A stretch of 64,000 bases of DNA from Enoplolaimus lenunculus (taxonomy: Eukaryota; Nematoda; Enoplea; Enoplida; Thoracostomopsidae), in NCBI GenBank assembly GCA_030248215.1, contig JASANG010002370.1:30536-94535 (forward strand). The letters are read 5' to 3'. Positions within the stretch are counted from its first letter, which is position 1. Each line of letters opens with the position of its first letter. The position numbers and the translations under genes are program-made. Shown piece after piece: positions 23,196-35,480 of the stretch. A model generated the notes under the pieces. That model ran no database searches. It was not told the DNA's origin and saw only the letters and a list, made by a program, of their open reading frames with translations.

Positions 23196-25079
23196 AAATC
23201 GTTTATAGTATGAACCATTAAGCAAATATTTTAAGCTCAGTATACCTACCTATATACAAATTGCTTTTGGGGAAACCACGATGAGCGCAGTTGTATAACA
23301 TGAAATATAGCTGAATTTGCATATTTTAGTATTACTTGTAATAGAATTATCCAAACTTTTGAGCCTTGGATGCTTCTAATACAAGCAATCATTTGGCACG
23401 AAGACTAAAATTTTTAGATATTAACAACTTATAAGTGGCAAAATATATATAAATATTCCAACAAACGAAATTTGTATTTGTTAGTTGCAATAATAGAAAT
23501 ATTTTAAATAAAAAAACTATGGCATAAAGAAAATAAAACTGTCTACAGCCAATATTCTCTAATGCGTATAGCACCTATCACCAGTTAGCGACTGGTTTTC
23601 AAACTGAAAAACTCCTGTTGCAGTTCCAGATGTCAAAGTAATTGCACAGCAGTAGGGCAAATCAAATGCCAAAAATGTGTTGAATTCGAACATCATTGTG
23701 CAGTGATTGTAAACGTTATTTCAGCCGCAATTTGAATTCTGATTGAAAAAATGATTTAAAGTTAACAGTATTGCAAAAGTAGTGAGGGTAGTAAAAACAA
23801 CGTGATCCATCTAGAAACTTGATTTTTATCGAAAACAATTATTTTCTCTTCGTTATTAGATTATGAATACTCTGCATTTTTGCCCGTTTTTTTGCCATAT
23901 TTATCTGGACACCCTAAAAATTTGTCAACTATATGTGCAAAGCGCTATATTGTATGCCAGCAGAAACGAGCAAGGTGGTATAGTTGCACCCCCCTCCCGG
24001 CCCAAACTTCTCAAAATAATTTTAATACCGATGAAGTATAATGAATAAAAAATTTTGACAAATTCTCGGCTGTTGGAGCTTGTTTAAAGCTTTCCTCACT
24101 GGACTCAATTGGCATGCTCCAAGCTAATATTCACGCGGCGTCGTCCATGAACACAATTATTTTTAATTTAGCAAATTTACGACATCAGGGTTGCAAAAAA
24201 GCATTTACTAAATTAGCAATATACAGTAAACAATATGAAGTTTTAACTTTGATACTGTTGTTGCATTAGCAATTGGCGACAAAAATAGTTCAGTTCATCA
24301 AAAACAATGGCAAAATTATTTGCTTGCTGCACTACATCAGAGTCACACCTTGAAATTTTAAATTTATTGATACTGCTAGGATTACATAGCTAGTTAACAT
24401 GGGCAAAAATTTACCAAAAATTTAAACAATTTATTTAATGCTATAACAAAAATTTCCGGCCTAGTCGGGGAACAAAAATATTCGTTAGGGCGCCGGCACT
24501 ACCTCTTCCCCGAAGAGGGGTGTACAGTTGTATTGCAACCAAAAATTTCCGAAGGGGGACGGCACCGGCAGATCCAGAATTGTACGTGAAAAGGGTAATT
24601 TACGGTTGTCCTTCGTGAGACGTATTTATATGGAGATCGAAAGATATCGTAATAATGTCGCGAACGTAGCGACCGAGAAGCCAAGCATATTTTTTCAGAT
24701 ATATATTCAATCTCAATACAAAAATATTGTTATTTGTGTGCAAAACCATACCAATGTAAGGTTCAGCCAAAACATTTGATGGAACAGTGAAGAGAAGTTG
24801 CGAGCAAAAAGCCAACATCATTTTCTTAATTAAATCATAGTACAACGTTTTAGAATGGCGCGGGTCCGAAGGGATGAATCGATTCTTAGATATTGCGAGC
24901 GCTATTTTTAATATCTGTACTGACGTTATTATCTAAACAACGCCCCATCGAAAATTGTAACGCATACCAACGTTAGACACAAAATAAAGCATATCAAATT
25001 TTTTTACAAATTTTAAAGAACATTTAAATCCAACGTTAAACAATAAATAAAAGCCGTCGTATAAGCTTATTGCTCATTT
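23196..25079. other. Non-coding, repeat fragments only
   Basis: A fragment of the 18477-18707 element lies at about 23552-23700 (ATTCTCTAATGCGTATAG, ACCTATCACCAGTT). A GCGAACGTAGCGACCGAGAA core is near 24659-24680. Otherwise nothing recognised. Confidence 0.45.
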
Positions 25080-25236
25080 GGCCAATGCTTTTTTTAAGGA
25101 CGTTACAGTAAACCAAGACATATTCCTGAGCTTAAGCCTAAGTCTAGACCTAAAAGGCAACAAAACTAGTCTAGAACCTAAACCTACTCTATTGCAGTCC
25201 CGCTAGACAACAGGACGTCCCAAAAAGTAGCATGGG
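25080..25236. mobile_element. Family B MITE
   Basis: The left end GGCCAATGCTTTTTTTAAGG and right end reverse complement TCCCATGCTACTTTTTGGG are inverted. The inside has CTTAAGCCTAAGTCTAG and the block CTCTATTGCAGTCCCGC. The target duplication is not clear. Confidence 0.7.
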
Positions 25237-25297
25237 AAACATTTTTAAAACTTTAATTATTTTGTTCAATTCAAAATAAACTCTAGAGCTAACATAA

Positions 25298-25463
25298 CCG
25301 GCCCGTGGCCTACGGGGAGGCGAAGGGCCTCAGCTCCGTGGAAGAATTGTGACCTCTAGAAAATTTTCAATCTTGATGGTAAGTCAACGAAAATCCTTGT
25401 ATGCACCTCGTGAAAAATGTTTTAGCTCCTCGTAGCAAAGTGAGCTGGCGGCTACGGCGTCTG
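25298..25463. mobile_element. Family D MITE, reverse orientation
   Basis: Has the family D blocks GGCCCGTGGCCTACGGGG, AGAAAATTTTCAATCTTG, TAAGTCAACGAAAATCC and GAGCTGGCGGCTACGG, in the opposite orientation to the 18908 copy. Confidence 0.72.
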
Positions 25464-26467
25464 TAATATAACCTTGTCCAGAGACAATATTGACTCTGTG
25501 TGTTTTGCAAAAAATATCAGCTGTCACAGTAAATTATAAACTAAAGTAAAACATTTTTTTACTCAGGCCTGTAACCAGGAATTGTTAGTAAATGTGGGCT
25601 GAAACAATATCTACAAGTTGCAGTGAGAATTTTTCGAATACAGAATTGTTTTCATGCGTACGAGAACATTTTTGGCCAACGGACCTCTGCGCAGGTGAGT
25701 GTACGGACGGCGTTGTCCTTTCATTGCCACGACAAGGCAGTTGGGTGGGCCTGTTTGTGCTCTGGAGGCATATGACTTCCTTGTTTCGTAATCTGTTTTG
25801 ACAGAATAGTTACGTACAAAAAAAACTAAAAAAATAATAGCAGCAAAAAATTTAGAAACAGATGGCAACATCGTTTTTATTTGGGTGTGGCTCTAATACG
25901 TTTAAAGCGCTCAGCAACAAACAGATATGTGCATATAGTGGATATACGATATTATTCCTTTCCAAAAATTAATATAAGCATTCAATTTCGCCTTAGATCC
26001 AGTTTCAAGCTAAGCGTTACATTACTGACTCAATCATTGAAGACAATTACCGCGACCGCTCCACTATAATAGCTTGACGCTTGAGCTTATCAGGGCTCTC
26101 ACATATTGTGGTGATTTAGTAGTGTGTATACGCTTACTGATTTTTATAATTTTGAATCTGTAGTGGGTACAGTGCTGTTTCCTTGAAATGAGATTTTATC
26201 AAAAACCGTGTATCTCGAATATAGTGCAATATTTCAAATTCGCATGACAGCTCGAATTATCTCTCACGACCGAACCCTCTAAGGATTCCAACTTGCAACA
26301 GAAGTCATGAGCAGGAGATGCCATAGGACACGGGTATGACAAAACTTTTTGGGCAATGTTTTCATTTCAATTTTCCTCACGAACCTGTCAAATGTTCAAA
26401 TTTTAGACGTTCTTTTTAATAAACTTTCAAAAACATTACCTGCTTCTCGCATATTATATTTGTGCAC
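25464..26467. other. Non-coding; possible SINE fragment
   Basis: Around 26071-26130, AGCTTGACGCTTGAGC followed by GGGCTCTCACATATTGTGGT resembles the SINE at 45690-45935. No gene recognised. Confidence 0.4.
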
Positions 26468-26574
26468 GTTAAACTAATCCTAAACCGAAGCGAAAAGTTA
26501 GCCTAAACAAAGCCAAAGCCTACTGTATTGCAGTTCCGCTGAAAATCAGAACACCCTTAAAAGTTACATTAGCG
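26468..26574. mobile_element. Family B MITE fragment
   Basis: CCTAAACCGAAGCG, CTGTATTGCAGTTCCGC and CACCCTTAAAAGTTACATTA match the right part of family B. Confidence 0.5.
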
Positions 26575-26893
26575 TTTCTCACTGCAATGCAATTTTGGCT
26601 ACAATATCGTCCTACTATTTTACTGCAATATATTAAACGCCATTTAGGTACTGCTGCTACCTTAAACAGGTCAACTACGTAATAGCTGATAGTTACTGTG
26701 TTATTTTTGTATTAAAAATAACAAAATCTTTCTTTACACATACCAAAGATAAAAAACAACAACTGGCAAGAAATACCCAGAAACTAATCAACTGCAAGGC
26801 AAAAACAATGTTTGGTATGTTGCCAAATATTGAATTCGGTTTTTGGCCAAAATTTTGACACGCACCGACACGTGCGTCTACGATACGTTTCTC

Positions 26894-27437
26894 GGCCCAA
26901 GTTACTTTGGGTGATGTCCTATTTGTTCGCAGGACTCTAATAGAGTAATCTTAAACTTTAGACTAATTATTTTGCTTAGACTACAATTAAGCATATTTAG
27001 TATAGGCTTATCCTTATGCTATTCTGTAAAAGCTTAAACTAACTTGATTTGAGCTTAAGCTAATCCAACGGTACTAAACTAACGTTCTAGATTAACTAAA
27101 CTAACAAGTAGGTTTACGCTTAAACTAAGTTAAATTCTTCCATATTTTTAGGTTAAGCTAAGCTGAATGAACTCTTAGATACACATAATATTTCTGGGCT
27201 AGATTTGTTACTTAGACCAAGAATAAGTTTACTTAAGCTCGTTTTAAACTTAAAATATGTTAGTTTATGCAAAACCTAAAATTCTAGTTCATTTAGTTCG
27301 TCCAGCCATTTGAGTTCTACTTAAGCTAATATTCAACTTTATTTAACCTATAATTTAAGTTTAAATTTATAGAGATTACGGTTTAGGCTTAGAAATATGC
27401 TTATACCACTGTTACAGCCCTCAAAGTAACATTGTGG
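26894..27437. mobile_element. Long family B MITE (about 540 bp) with expanded, decayed core
   Basis: The left end GGCCCAAGTTACTTTGGGTG and right end reverse complement CCACAATGTTACTTTGAGGG are clear inverted repeats. The 500 bp between is full of degenerate CTTAAGCTAA/TTAGGCTTA hexamers, as if the short array of its relatives had expanded and decayed. Confidence 0.7.
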
Positions 27438-28422
27438 TCGTTTATTTTGACTTATAGCACCATGTGATTTCTTAGCATTGAGCATAACAGATGAATTTTG
27501 AAATATATACAAAAATTTTGGCTTGTCATGAGGTGTAGGCGGTCATTAGAAATCGCACGTAAAATGCAACTCCTACAAACAAATTACGAACAGAAAATAT
27601 CATCCAATTAAATATACGGGTTAAGTAGTTTTGAAACAACTTTATAACGGCGAGTAATACTTCACGAGCGAAGCAAGCTAGAGATACTAAGTAAAAGCGC
27701 AAATAACGAGATATTTAACATGAATTGCGTGGAAGGTGAAAAATTTATTGAATTTGTACAGATGATCCGTTTTACTGCATCCCTGGGTGGCCAAGGCGTC
27801 TCTCTGGGGTATGGGGGTCAGCCACAGTTTAAATTTTTCATAAAATACGTTCACAAAGCGGCGTATATTTGCGACGAAAACGTTGCTAAATATCGTGTAA
27901 TAATTGCGTACGGCGAGTGGAGTGTTACATAAACATGATGCACATTGAAATTCAACGATCGGTTCAAAACAACACGAGTTCAAAGTTAAAACTTCATGAA
28001 AAATTCGCGTCGTACAAGGCATACGACGGCAACAGTGGAATATCCACGGACGCCATAGTAAAGAAAAAGGAAAAAGTTTATACATCAGGTTTATATATGA
28101 TTTCAAAGAAACAGATGTAGTTTAATTTCAATTTCGAGACAGCGTTTAATTCACAACCCTTAAACAATCGCTCCTACGTCCTTCTGTTCGAGTACTCGAC
28201 CGATACAGATTGAAAATTTTTTATTGCTTTTTGCTTACAGATAATAAAACAACACGTCAATACTATCTAGACATTGAACATTATACTTCAACGATAAATA
28301 ACCAATACTATATATACTTTGTATTTTAAATATCAACTTTGGCAAACAGGTCATGTTATAAGTGTCCTCAAAACCAAGGCCGAAACAGGCGATCCAGAAG
28401 TGAGGGGGGGCCATATAACGCT
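27438..28422. other. Non-coding, nothing recognised
   Basis: AT-rich. A CACGAGCGAAGCAAGC core occurs near 27662. No gene. Confidence 0.45.
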
Positions 28423-28829
28423 CAGGGTGCAACCGAAATTACAATTTACCGGAACCGGAACCGGAATTTGAAAATTTTACCGGAACCGAAAAGTGAAAAA
28501 TGCATTTCACCAAAAATTTCATTTTAATCTTATTTTTTGCTCTGTTATTTGTGAAATAACCTTAGTCAATGGCTTATATTCGGTGATTGTCAAGATTTAC
28601 ATATACATTTCCAGTAAAATGCTTTTGTCCACAACAATAACCACTGCATGGACAAGCAATTCAAAAACACTAAAAGTACAAGTGGCGTTCAAAATAGATT
28701 CTTAAAAATTAGCAAAGTTAAGAAAACGGCCAAATTATAACACCGGAATTTTTAAATCCGGTAAAAATGTACCGGAACCGGAAGGTGGAAAAATGCCGGA
28801 ACCGGATCCGGAATTCCGATTGCACCCTG
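28423..28829. mobile_element. Family J MITE (CAGGGTGCAACCGG ends, CCGGAA-rich)
   Basis: The left end CAGGGTGCAACCGAAATTAC and right end CCGATTGCACCCTG are inverted, with repeated ACCGGAACCGGAA motifs in both arms. The 6-bp AACGCT at 28417-28422 recurs at 28830-28835. Another copy is at 38890-39459, a diverged relative at 30364-30808, and fragments near 37764-37843 and 61808-61845. Confidence 0.83.
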
Positions 28830-29136
28830 AACGCTATGGCTCGGTATAAAATTACGTACAAAATTTCGCGAGAGACCTGACCGAGAAGCCGAATGCAATT
28901 TTATTGCAATTTGAATAATTGCGCAAAATAGGAGGGACCTTCACTATTTTTCACAAACATTTCTGTACTATTGTGACAACTTTTCAGTGTGTGTATGACC
29001 TTGAAACGTCAAGTGAATGCTCGTAAAAAACACCAATGACGCTCTCGCTATTTCAAAACCAACAACAATTGTAAGCATTAAATCTGTAGCATTGAACAAA
29101 CTATATGTTCGACGGGTTGAAAATGATGGGCATTGT

Positions 29137-29211
29137 TACGAAGTTTCAATCCCACGACTGACGGGGCAGACAGATGTTCAGTCCAGCGCGCTACCACTGC
29201 GCCACCACACG
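29137..29211 (-). mobile_element. tRNA-derived SINE head
   Basis: On the minus strand GTGTGGTGGCGCAGTGGTAG then CGCG is a good internal A box of a Pol III promoter. About 30 nt on, CGTGGGATTGAAAC is a weak B box. No intact cloverleaf is seen, so this is a SINE or a decayed tRNA rather than a tRNA gene. Confidence 0.5.
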
Positions 29212-29847
29212 AACGCTTCAGCGAACAACAATTCACCGCGATCAATCACACGGAACCTAATGAATTGCGAGGGTCGCCTTGTAGTCAAGATAAATATGCT
29301 AGTTCGTACAGGTCAAATACACCTGCGTCGGTTATAAGATAGCTTTGCCATGATGACTGAGAAAAACTGTTACTTTTTGCAAAATAACTCTACCCCGAAA
29401 TGTAGTCCTACTGCACTCGTAGAGCGGCACACAAACTTTTTGTTGTCATTTTTACTATCAATCCTCAAAACATCAATGTATATAACAACGCCATAGCACA
29501 ACAAACGTTGCTAGCTAAGTCTTTAACTTTAATATTGCAACACAGATTGAATTGTCGAAAATAATAATAATAATTAGAAATTTGTCAGTTTTACTCTACA
29601 AACCTGCGTTGTGTTGCTCTCTAAACTGTACAGAGATCCGTTCACCCGTTGTTTATAAAAACATTTCTACTGACACCCTTTGCTCAGAATATATTATTTT
29701 AGATCCGTAGGAGACTAGTGTTTTTTTGCAACTTATTTTCAAATACAAGCTGGGTAGTAGAATTATATTAGCGGGGTAGTAGAAGAGTCATATGTCATCT
29801 GCGATCGATAAGCACAACCACCCCACACATATGCGCATGTATATCTG

Positions 29848-30046
29848 CAGAGGTGGATTCAAAAATTTTTGACAGGGAGGCGAACGCATGGCACGGAATA
29901 TATACATAATGATCAGCTTGCGAGCGAAACAAGCGAGACGTCAAACGCAAGTTTAGCACTAAAGCTTTTAGTGCAAAATTTTGGTTTCGATCGGTATTGT
30001 TCGGCTTAAGGCGTGTGTTGGCTCCTAATTCTTGGATCCACCAGTG
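29848..30046. mobile_element. MITE with CAGAGGTGGATTCA ends
   Basis: The left end CAGAGGTGGATTCA and right end TGGATCCACCAGTG are inverted. The flanks TATATCTG (29840-29847) and TACGTCTG (30047-30054) agree at 6 of 8. Internally it has GCGAGCGAAACAAGCGAGAC and ACGCAAGTTTAGCAC, the core found in other elements here. Confidence 0.68.
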
Positions 30047-30363
30047 TACGTCTGCGACAGTCGCTCAATGCAGTAGCGAACTTTTTTTAGTTTTAAGTTT
30101 ATTGTTTTTTCGATGGAGACTGCGTACAGATAAATTGATGTTTTGATGAGAAAATAAACTTTGTTAGGTATACAACACGCGATGATCGGTCGTGTTTGAT
30201 AAACGCTAGAGAGACTTGAAAAAACACGACCCAGGGCGACATAATCGATGTATATAGTGTCATCTACCCTTTAAAAATGTTAGACCACGCTGATAAGAAT
30301 GGCAACCACAATAGCAATTATAAAAACAACAAAACCAACATTAAAAACAACAAAATTACATAT

Positions 30364-30808
30364 GTAACGGTTCCAACGGAATTCCGGTTCCGGTTAAAAT
30401 TCCGATAAAATTCGGGTTTTGGTGCCGATTCCGACTGGCTGTAATTCCGACGGCGGAATTCCAATTTTTTGGTTACGAGGTTTTAAGGTGATTGAACTTA
30501 GGCTTAGGCTTAGGCTTAGGCTTAGGCTTAGGCTTAGGCTTAGATTTGGCCTGTTGTTTGCATAACTGCGTTTTTAGCGAAGCGGATTCAGTGCTCTGAG
30601 AATTGTCAAGCTCCTCTTAGAATTGGCAGCGTCCAGTAATATCAAAATTTTACAGCGGTAGTAGATCACCAGTACAGTCAGCTATACAAGCAATTTTTAT
30701 TGAAACTGTGAACAAATTACTAATAAATTTCCATTTCCGTTCCGGTTACGACAAAAAATTGATTCCGATTCCGCTTCCGACAAAATGTATTTGCGATTGG
30801 AACCCTGA
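30364..30808. mobile_element. Diverged family J element carrying a TTAGGC array
   Basis: The left part GGTTCCAACGGAATTCCGG and right part CGATTGGAACCCTG are inverted and rich in TTCCG steps as in family J, but the terminal bases differ. The pure TTAGGC array at 30498-30543 lies inside. Confidence 0.6.
30498..30543. repeat. (TTAGGC)7 telomere-like array
   Basis: Seven perfect TTAGGC units plus TTAG, the longest pure run in the window. It is interstitial and inside a mobile element, so it is not a chromosome end. Confidence 0.95.
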
Positions 30809-32402
30809 TATATATGTATATATGTACCTACATATATGCATCCGTAGTTGCACACATGTGCAACTGTCTTAAAATACACTGCGTTTAGGCATATGTTTAG
30901 AAGGATTTGTTCAAGCAAGTCCGTACTTAAGCCTTGAAACTTGTTTGACAATTGTGCATTCCATTCAAATACAAATTTTTTAGCGAATGATTTGACCTCG
31001 AGATCCACCATCCATAGAGGAAAATACGCGTCCCAAATTGATGCCTGCTTAAGACAGTATGCAAATTACATATATATTAAAATATACACAAAAAGTAAAC
31101 AGGCTTCGTCTTACAGAATAAACAATACAAAGAAAAATTAAACAACAATCTATCTAATTTTAACTTGGAAGTATACAAACATAATTTGCATATGGATATA
31201 AAAATTTGCTGGAACGCTGCCTAAAATACGTATGTGGGGTGTTCCAGCTTTAATACATAGATATATGTATGCTGTTAAACACCTACCACTGTCCACTCAG
31301 GCTCGTAGCCAACTGAACACTCTGGGGGGGGGGGGGCTAAACATTTTTAAGCATGGGTATCCTAAACATATTTTGATACTCAGAAAACAATTTTAATTCC
31401 CACACATTTTCGCACAACTTGAACATTCGATCATCTTCAGTGAACCGTTGAACTTTTTTGGCTGAATAAAATGCTGCCAACTTATAAATATTAAGTCAAG
31501 TAAACTAAGACTGATATAAAAACGTCTGACCGAGGTCTATCGATACTCCGTCCGTGTGCGTAACTAACCGCATTTAAACACGCCACCCGTCCCACGTGCT
31601 AGACTCACAGTTCTCGACGTAAACAATGCCCTGTTCACCAAGCCTCTTCAGCAGACGACAACAATATCCGTTGGCAAAAACAAAAAACATTCAATCCAGG
31701 CGCGGTTTTACCAATGGGGAAAAACTAGCCAGGCCTATGCACCATTCAGGAATTAAAACTAAAATGTTGTATTGTTTAGTATCAAAACTGTGCTTGCCTT
31801 CGGGTTCGCTTCGTTCGCGATATTTTTTATTCACTATTTAATATTGCCCGTCCTCGATCAGAAATTTCTACATCTCAGTCTAAACTAAGTTTTTCAGTTA
31901 GAACTTTTTTCATTTCCCATGTACACTCAAACAGTAGGAGCTTCTAGAGATTGATTTTCATTAAAAACTGAACCAGTATAAAACGCTAGCGCATATGGTA
32001 TATATATAATTGGACAGCCATGCCGTGTCACGCGACATTTTGTCTACTTATGATCATACTTTAAATCTAATTAAAAAATGCAATATTGCACTTGTTAAAA
32101 TCAGACTTTTCTAAACAAACCGATCGTGTATATTACACAAACATCTGTAGGTGGTAAATAACTACGGGACCAAATAACCAATGACAACTTATCGAAGAGA
32201 AACGATTTTAAAGTTTGGCCTTTGTTGCGTATTAAGCACAAACGTCAGGCGAAGCCTAATCCTAAGCTTAAGCAAAACTAGAAAATTTTGAAACTGTGCT
32301 TGGGAGTGTATATACAAGAGTTAAATTTTCCTACAATTAGCATCAGTAATCAGCCTGCCATGCCAATCTCTGCTCCGGTTTAAGAACGGCTTGTAGCCAA
32401 TC
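30809..32402. other. Non-coding, repeat remnants
   Basis: A family D left end (AGGCTCGTAGCCAACTGAAC, then a run of G) starts near 31299 and decays quickly. A GGTTCGCTTCGTTCGCG core is near 31803. No gene. Confidence 0.45.
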
Positions 32403-32589
32403 GGCTAATGTGTGAATCAGGACCGTAACAGTAGTATAATCCTATTTTGAAGCCTAAACCTAAGGGTAAACGTACGTACAAGCCTATACCTAAGCCTAAG
32501 CGTAAGCAAAAAATTGGTTTAACGGTTCAGATTACACTATTGCAGTCCCGCGGAAAAAACGGTTCTCACCTGATCTATACATATAGGCC
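32403..32589. mobile_element. Family A MITE
   Basis: The start GGCTAATGTGTGAATCAGG aligns with the family A left end. Then come ACAGTAGTATAATCC, CCTAAGCCTAAGCGTAAGC, CTATTGCAGTCCCGCGG and TGATCTATACATATAGGCC. The inverted ends are diverged and the flanks give no clear duplication, suggesting an older copy. Confidence 0.65.
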
Positions 32590-32721
32590 AAATTATCGAA
32601 GCTTGATCATAAAGTATTCCTTATTTATCGACTTAACCACAACACTATGTAGGCAGCGTCTATCGTGCACAAAATTTGCTGCACTCAGTTACGGTTGCGA
32701 TATCTATAGCAAAAACGAGTT

Positions 32722-33089
32722 CAGTGGCGGTCCAGGATCTCAAAATGGGGGGGCAAAATTTCACTGGTAATACACTTATTTTTAACCCATACTGTAGTGA
32801 CCCAAATAAGAGGGGGGGCAGTCCCGATTAATAGGAGTCCGTATCCCTAATAAGAATCCGTAAGCGGGTAGAGTCCTTAAAACATTGTTTAGAGTCCATA
32901 GATGTCTATTATCCCTAATTGTAGCGCATAAATTTCTCCAGGGCCAAGAAACTTTAAAGCGTGCTTATACTATTGTGTATGAAACAGAGAAATAAACAGC
33001 GTAGAACAGCAATTGACACTATATAATTTTTGTCGAGATGCTGTTGGGGGGGCCACGGCCGAGGTGGCCCCCCGTGGATCCGCCATTGA
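32722..33089. mobile_element. Family E MITE interrupted by a family F element
   Basis: Ends CAGTGGCGGTCCAGGATC and GGATCCGCCATTG match the 22620 copy. After TTATTTTTAACCCATA, where that copy continues, about 190 bp of family F sequence intervenes. Family E then resumes with GTAGAACAGCAATTGACAC. Part of the outer element is missing. Confidence 0.8.
32804..32995. mobile_element. Partial family F element nested in family E
   Basis: Begins CTGTAGTGACCCAAATAAG after TA and follows the 43744 copy through GGAGTCCGTATCCCTAATAAG and TTATCCCTAATTGTAGCGC. It stops without the right terminal repeat. Confidence 0.72.
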
Positions 33090-34212
33090 GCAGATTACTA
33101 AATTTTTTGACAGGGAATGCCAGACATTATTACCCTTAAACAGCTCAGAAATTCGTTTCTTAAATGGTTAAAACATAAATGTCCTATTCAAGGAATTGCT
33201 ATTGCCAATTTATAAGACACAAGTTTCTTTCTTTCAAGAAACAGTTGTCTTTTAATCAAGAATTAATTTGCTAAGTTTTATGTATGTAAAAAAAGTTGCT
33301 CCATTTATATTCTTAAAAGGGTATATAAATAATCGAATTTCAAAGATACTTCGGGTTGAGCTCAGGCTCCAAGCCAACTTAAGTTTACATCTTAAACGTA
33401 TCTTAGGTTGTAAAATTAGGGTATTAAGTTGAGCTTTTAGCCCCCAATTTTGCAGTCCGTTTCCATGACAAATCGCTGTGTTTTATTTCAGACATATTTG
33501 TCTTATATTTGAGAAATATTGTTGTTAATCGTTCATAAAACAAAGTCTTAAATTTAAGACATTTAAATGTGAAAAATTTTACACCAATATTTCTGAAAGG
33601 ATCTAAGAAATAAAAGTTTTGAATTTAAGACTTATGTCTGGAGCCCGTAGCAAGACAAATTTCAGACAATATTTCTTGAAAAAAAACAATTTATTTTCAG
33701 TGTAGTGGGGTAATAAAATTAAAAAATCCCCAGCCAATTACAACTTTCACGAGACACACAACTTTCACGAGACACAGGCGTTTTTTTGTTCGTTTACTGC
33801 AATTAAAATAGATATATGTTGTGTAGTAAATATATAAAAGTTTAACTAAATTCGAAGCTCATCTCAAAACAAAGAAAAAATAACCAAAGTCTTGCCCCAG
33901 ATTTCTCAAGGACAACTTTCATCCGAAAAAATCAGCAACCATTAATTATGTTTATGTAAAAAGACCTACATTAAGGCGTACATTTATCCAAGCCAGTAAA
34001 CTATCAGAGAGGCTGCTAAGCCGATTAAGAACTTTCAATAATTTTTGTTCCAACAACGTTTTAAGTTGTAAATCTAATTACTCCAATCACGAAACTCGAA
34101 AGACTTCTCGCAGACAAATGCTTATTAGGCGCATTAGTGTTACACTTTGTGGCTTTCATCATTGCGTTGTTGTAGTTGCACTTCGCCCACAATCACTAAT
34201 GCTGAAATGTAA
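33090..34212. other. Non-coding, nothing bounded
   Basis: Several short inverted TTTCTTGAAA/AAGACAAATTTC segments between about 33200 and 33710 suggest decayed fold-back elements, but no ends could be fixed. Confidence 0.4.
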
Positions 34213-34413
34213 CGAATCTACGACAATTCGTTGCCCGACAACTTGTCGCCCAACAGCGTCCTAAAGCTAATGAATAAATCTAAACATATTCCTAAACGTA
34301 ATTAAAAAATCTATGCTTAAGCATAATGACTGGCGACGAATTGTCGAGTAGATGAAATTTCGGATTACAAGTTATCAGACGACGAGTTGTCGGCCGACGA
34401 ATTGTCGTGATAC
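34213..34413. mobile_element. Family C MITE
   Basis: Starts CGAATCTACGACAATTCGTT and ends CGAATTGTCGTGATAC, with second inner inverted blocks ACAACTTGTCGCC and GACGAGTTGTCGG. The core is CCTAAACGTAATT and ATGCTTAAGC. Confidence 0.8.
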
Positions 34414-35026
34414 TTCCATAAAACGCCCGCAATTCGACGGAATGGAGGGTATTTGTACATATGAAATTTGAAATTCACAAATGAACAAACCAGTGTGTAT
34501 TCTTAACACAATTCAACGAACGCAGTTCAGTGTGACTAAAATTTCAAAAATAAAAATTCTCACTTTGTTGATCGGCACACACAACGACATTAAAAGAAAG
34601 ACAATTGTTCCAGCCGACACATATTATTTTAAAAAAATATATACAATGAACAGTTGTACAAAAGTTGAGAATATTAAAACTTAAAATAAATATCTGTATA
34701 ACTCTTTAGCATTCGTTTTGTTTCCAAGAATACGTCGCAAATAAAGACAGACAAAAATATACAAGCAAAGCTATACGGGGCCCCTCTATTTATGGTATAT
34801 ACAACAACAAAACCCTCAGGTACCGTCTATTCCGTATACCCCGTTCGATAACGGGGGGGGGGCGAGAGAGGATGAAACGTTTTGCGGCACAACCCTATCC
34901 ACAATATAGAACAGCGTATACAATACACCAATAGAAGCCTGCAAAGTTGTGCAAACTCTCAAAATGTATACATCGATATATATTGTTAATAATGCATATT
35001 TATTTTTTGCCAAAAATTAAGAAAAA
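34414..35026. other. Non-coding, nothing recognised
   Basis: AT-rich with an eight-G run near 34853. No gene. Confidence 0.4.
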
Positions 35027-35088
35027 ACAACAACAACAACCACAACAACAACAACAATAATAATAACCACAACAACAACAACAACAGC

Positions 35089-35128
<40 letters not shown>

Positions 35129-35130
35129 GC

Positions 35131-35175
<45 letters not shown>

Positions 35176-35199
35176 AACCACAACAACAACAACAAGAGC

Positions 35200-35283
<84 letters not shown>

Positions 35284-35307
35284 AACCACAACAACAACAA
35301 CAACAGC

Positions 35308-35342
<35 letters not shown>

Positions 35343-35362
35343 CCACAACAACAACACCAACC

Positions 35363-35423
<61 letters not shown>

Positions 35424-35480
35424 GAACAACAACAACAACAACAACAACAAACACAACAATAACAACAACAAAAAACAACA
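35027..35480. repeat. (CAA)n/(TTG)n trinucleotide array, about 450 bp
   Basis: Roughly 150 triplets, nearly all CAA, with scattered AAT, ACC, AGC and AAG variants. Some interruptions recur as AATAACCACAACAAC, showing local duplication of longer blocks. Translated in reverse it yields poly-Val, poly-Leu and poly-Cys frames that are not genes. Confidence 0.97.

Noticed and set aside
30498-30543. Chromosome end or telomere
   Set aside because: Only seven units, flanked on both sides by unique and mobile-element sequence.
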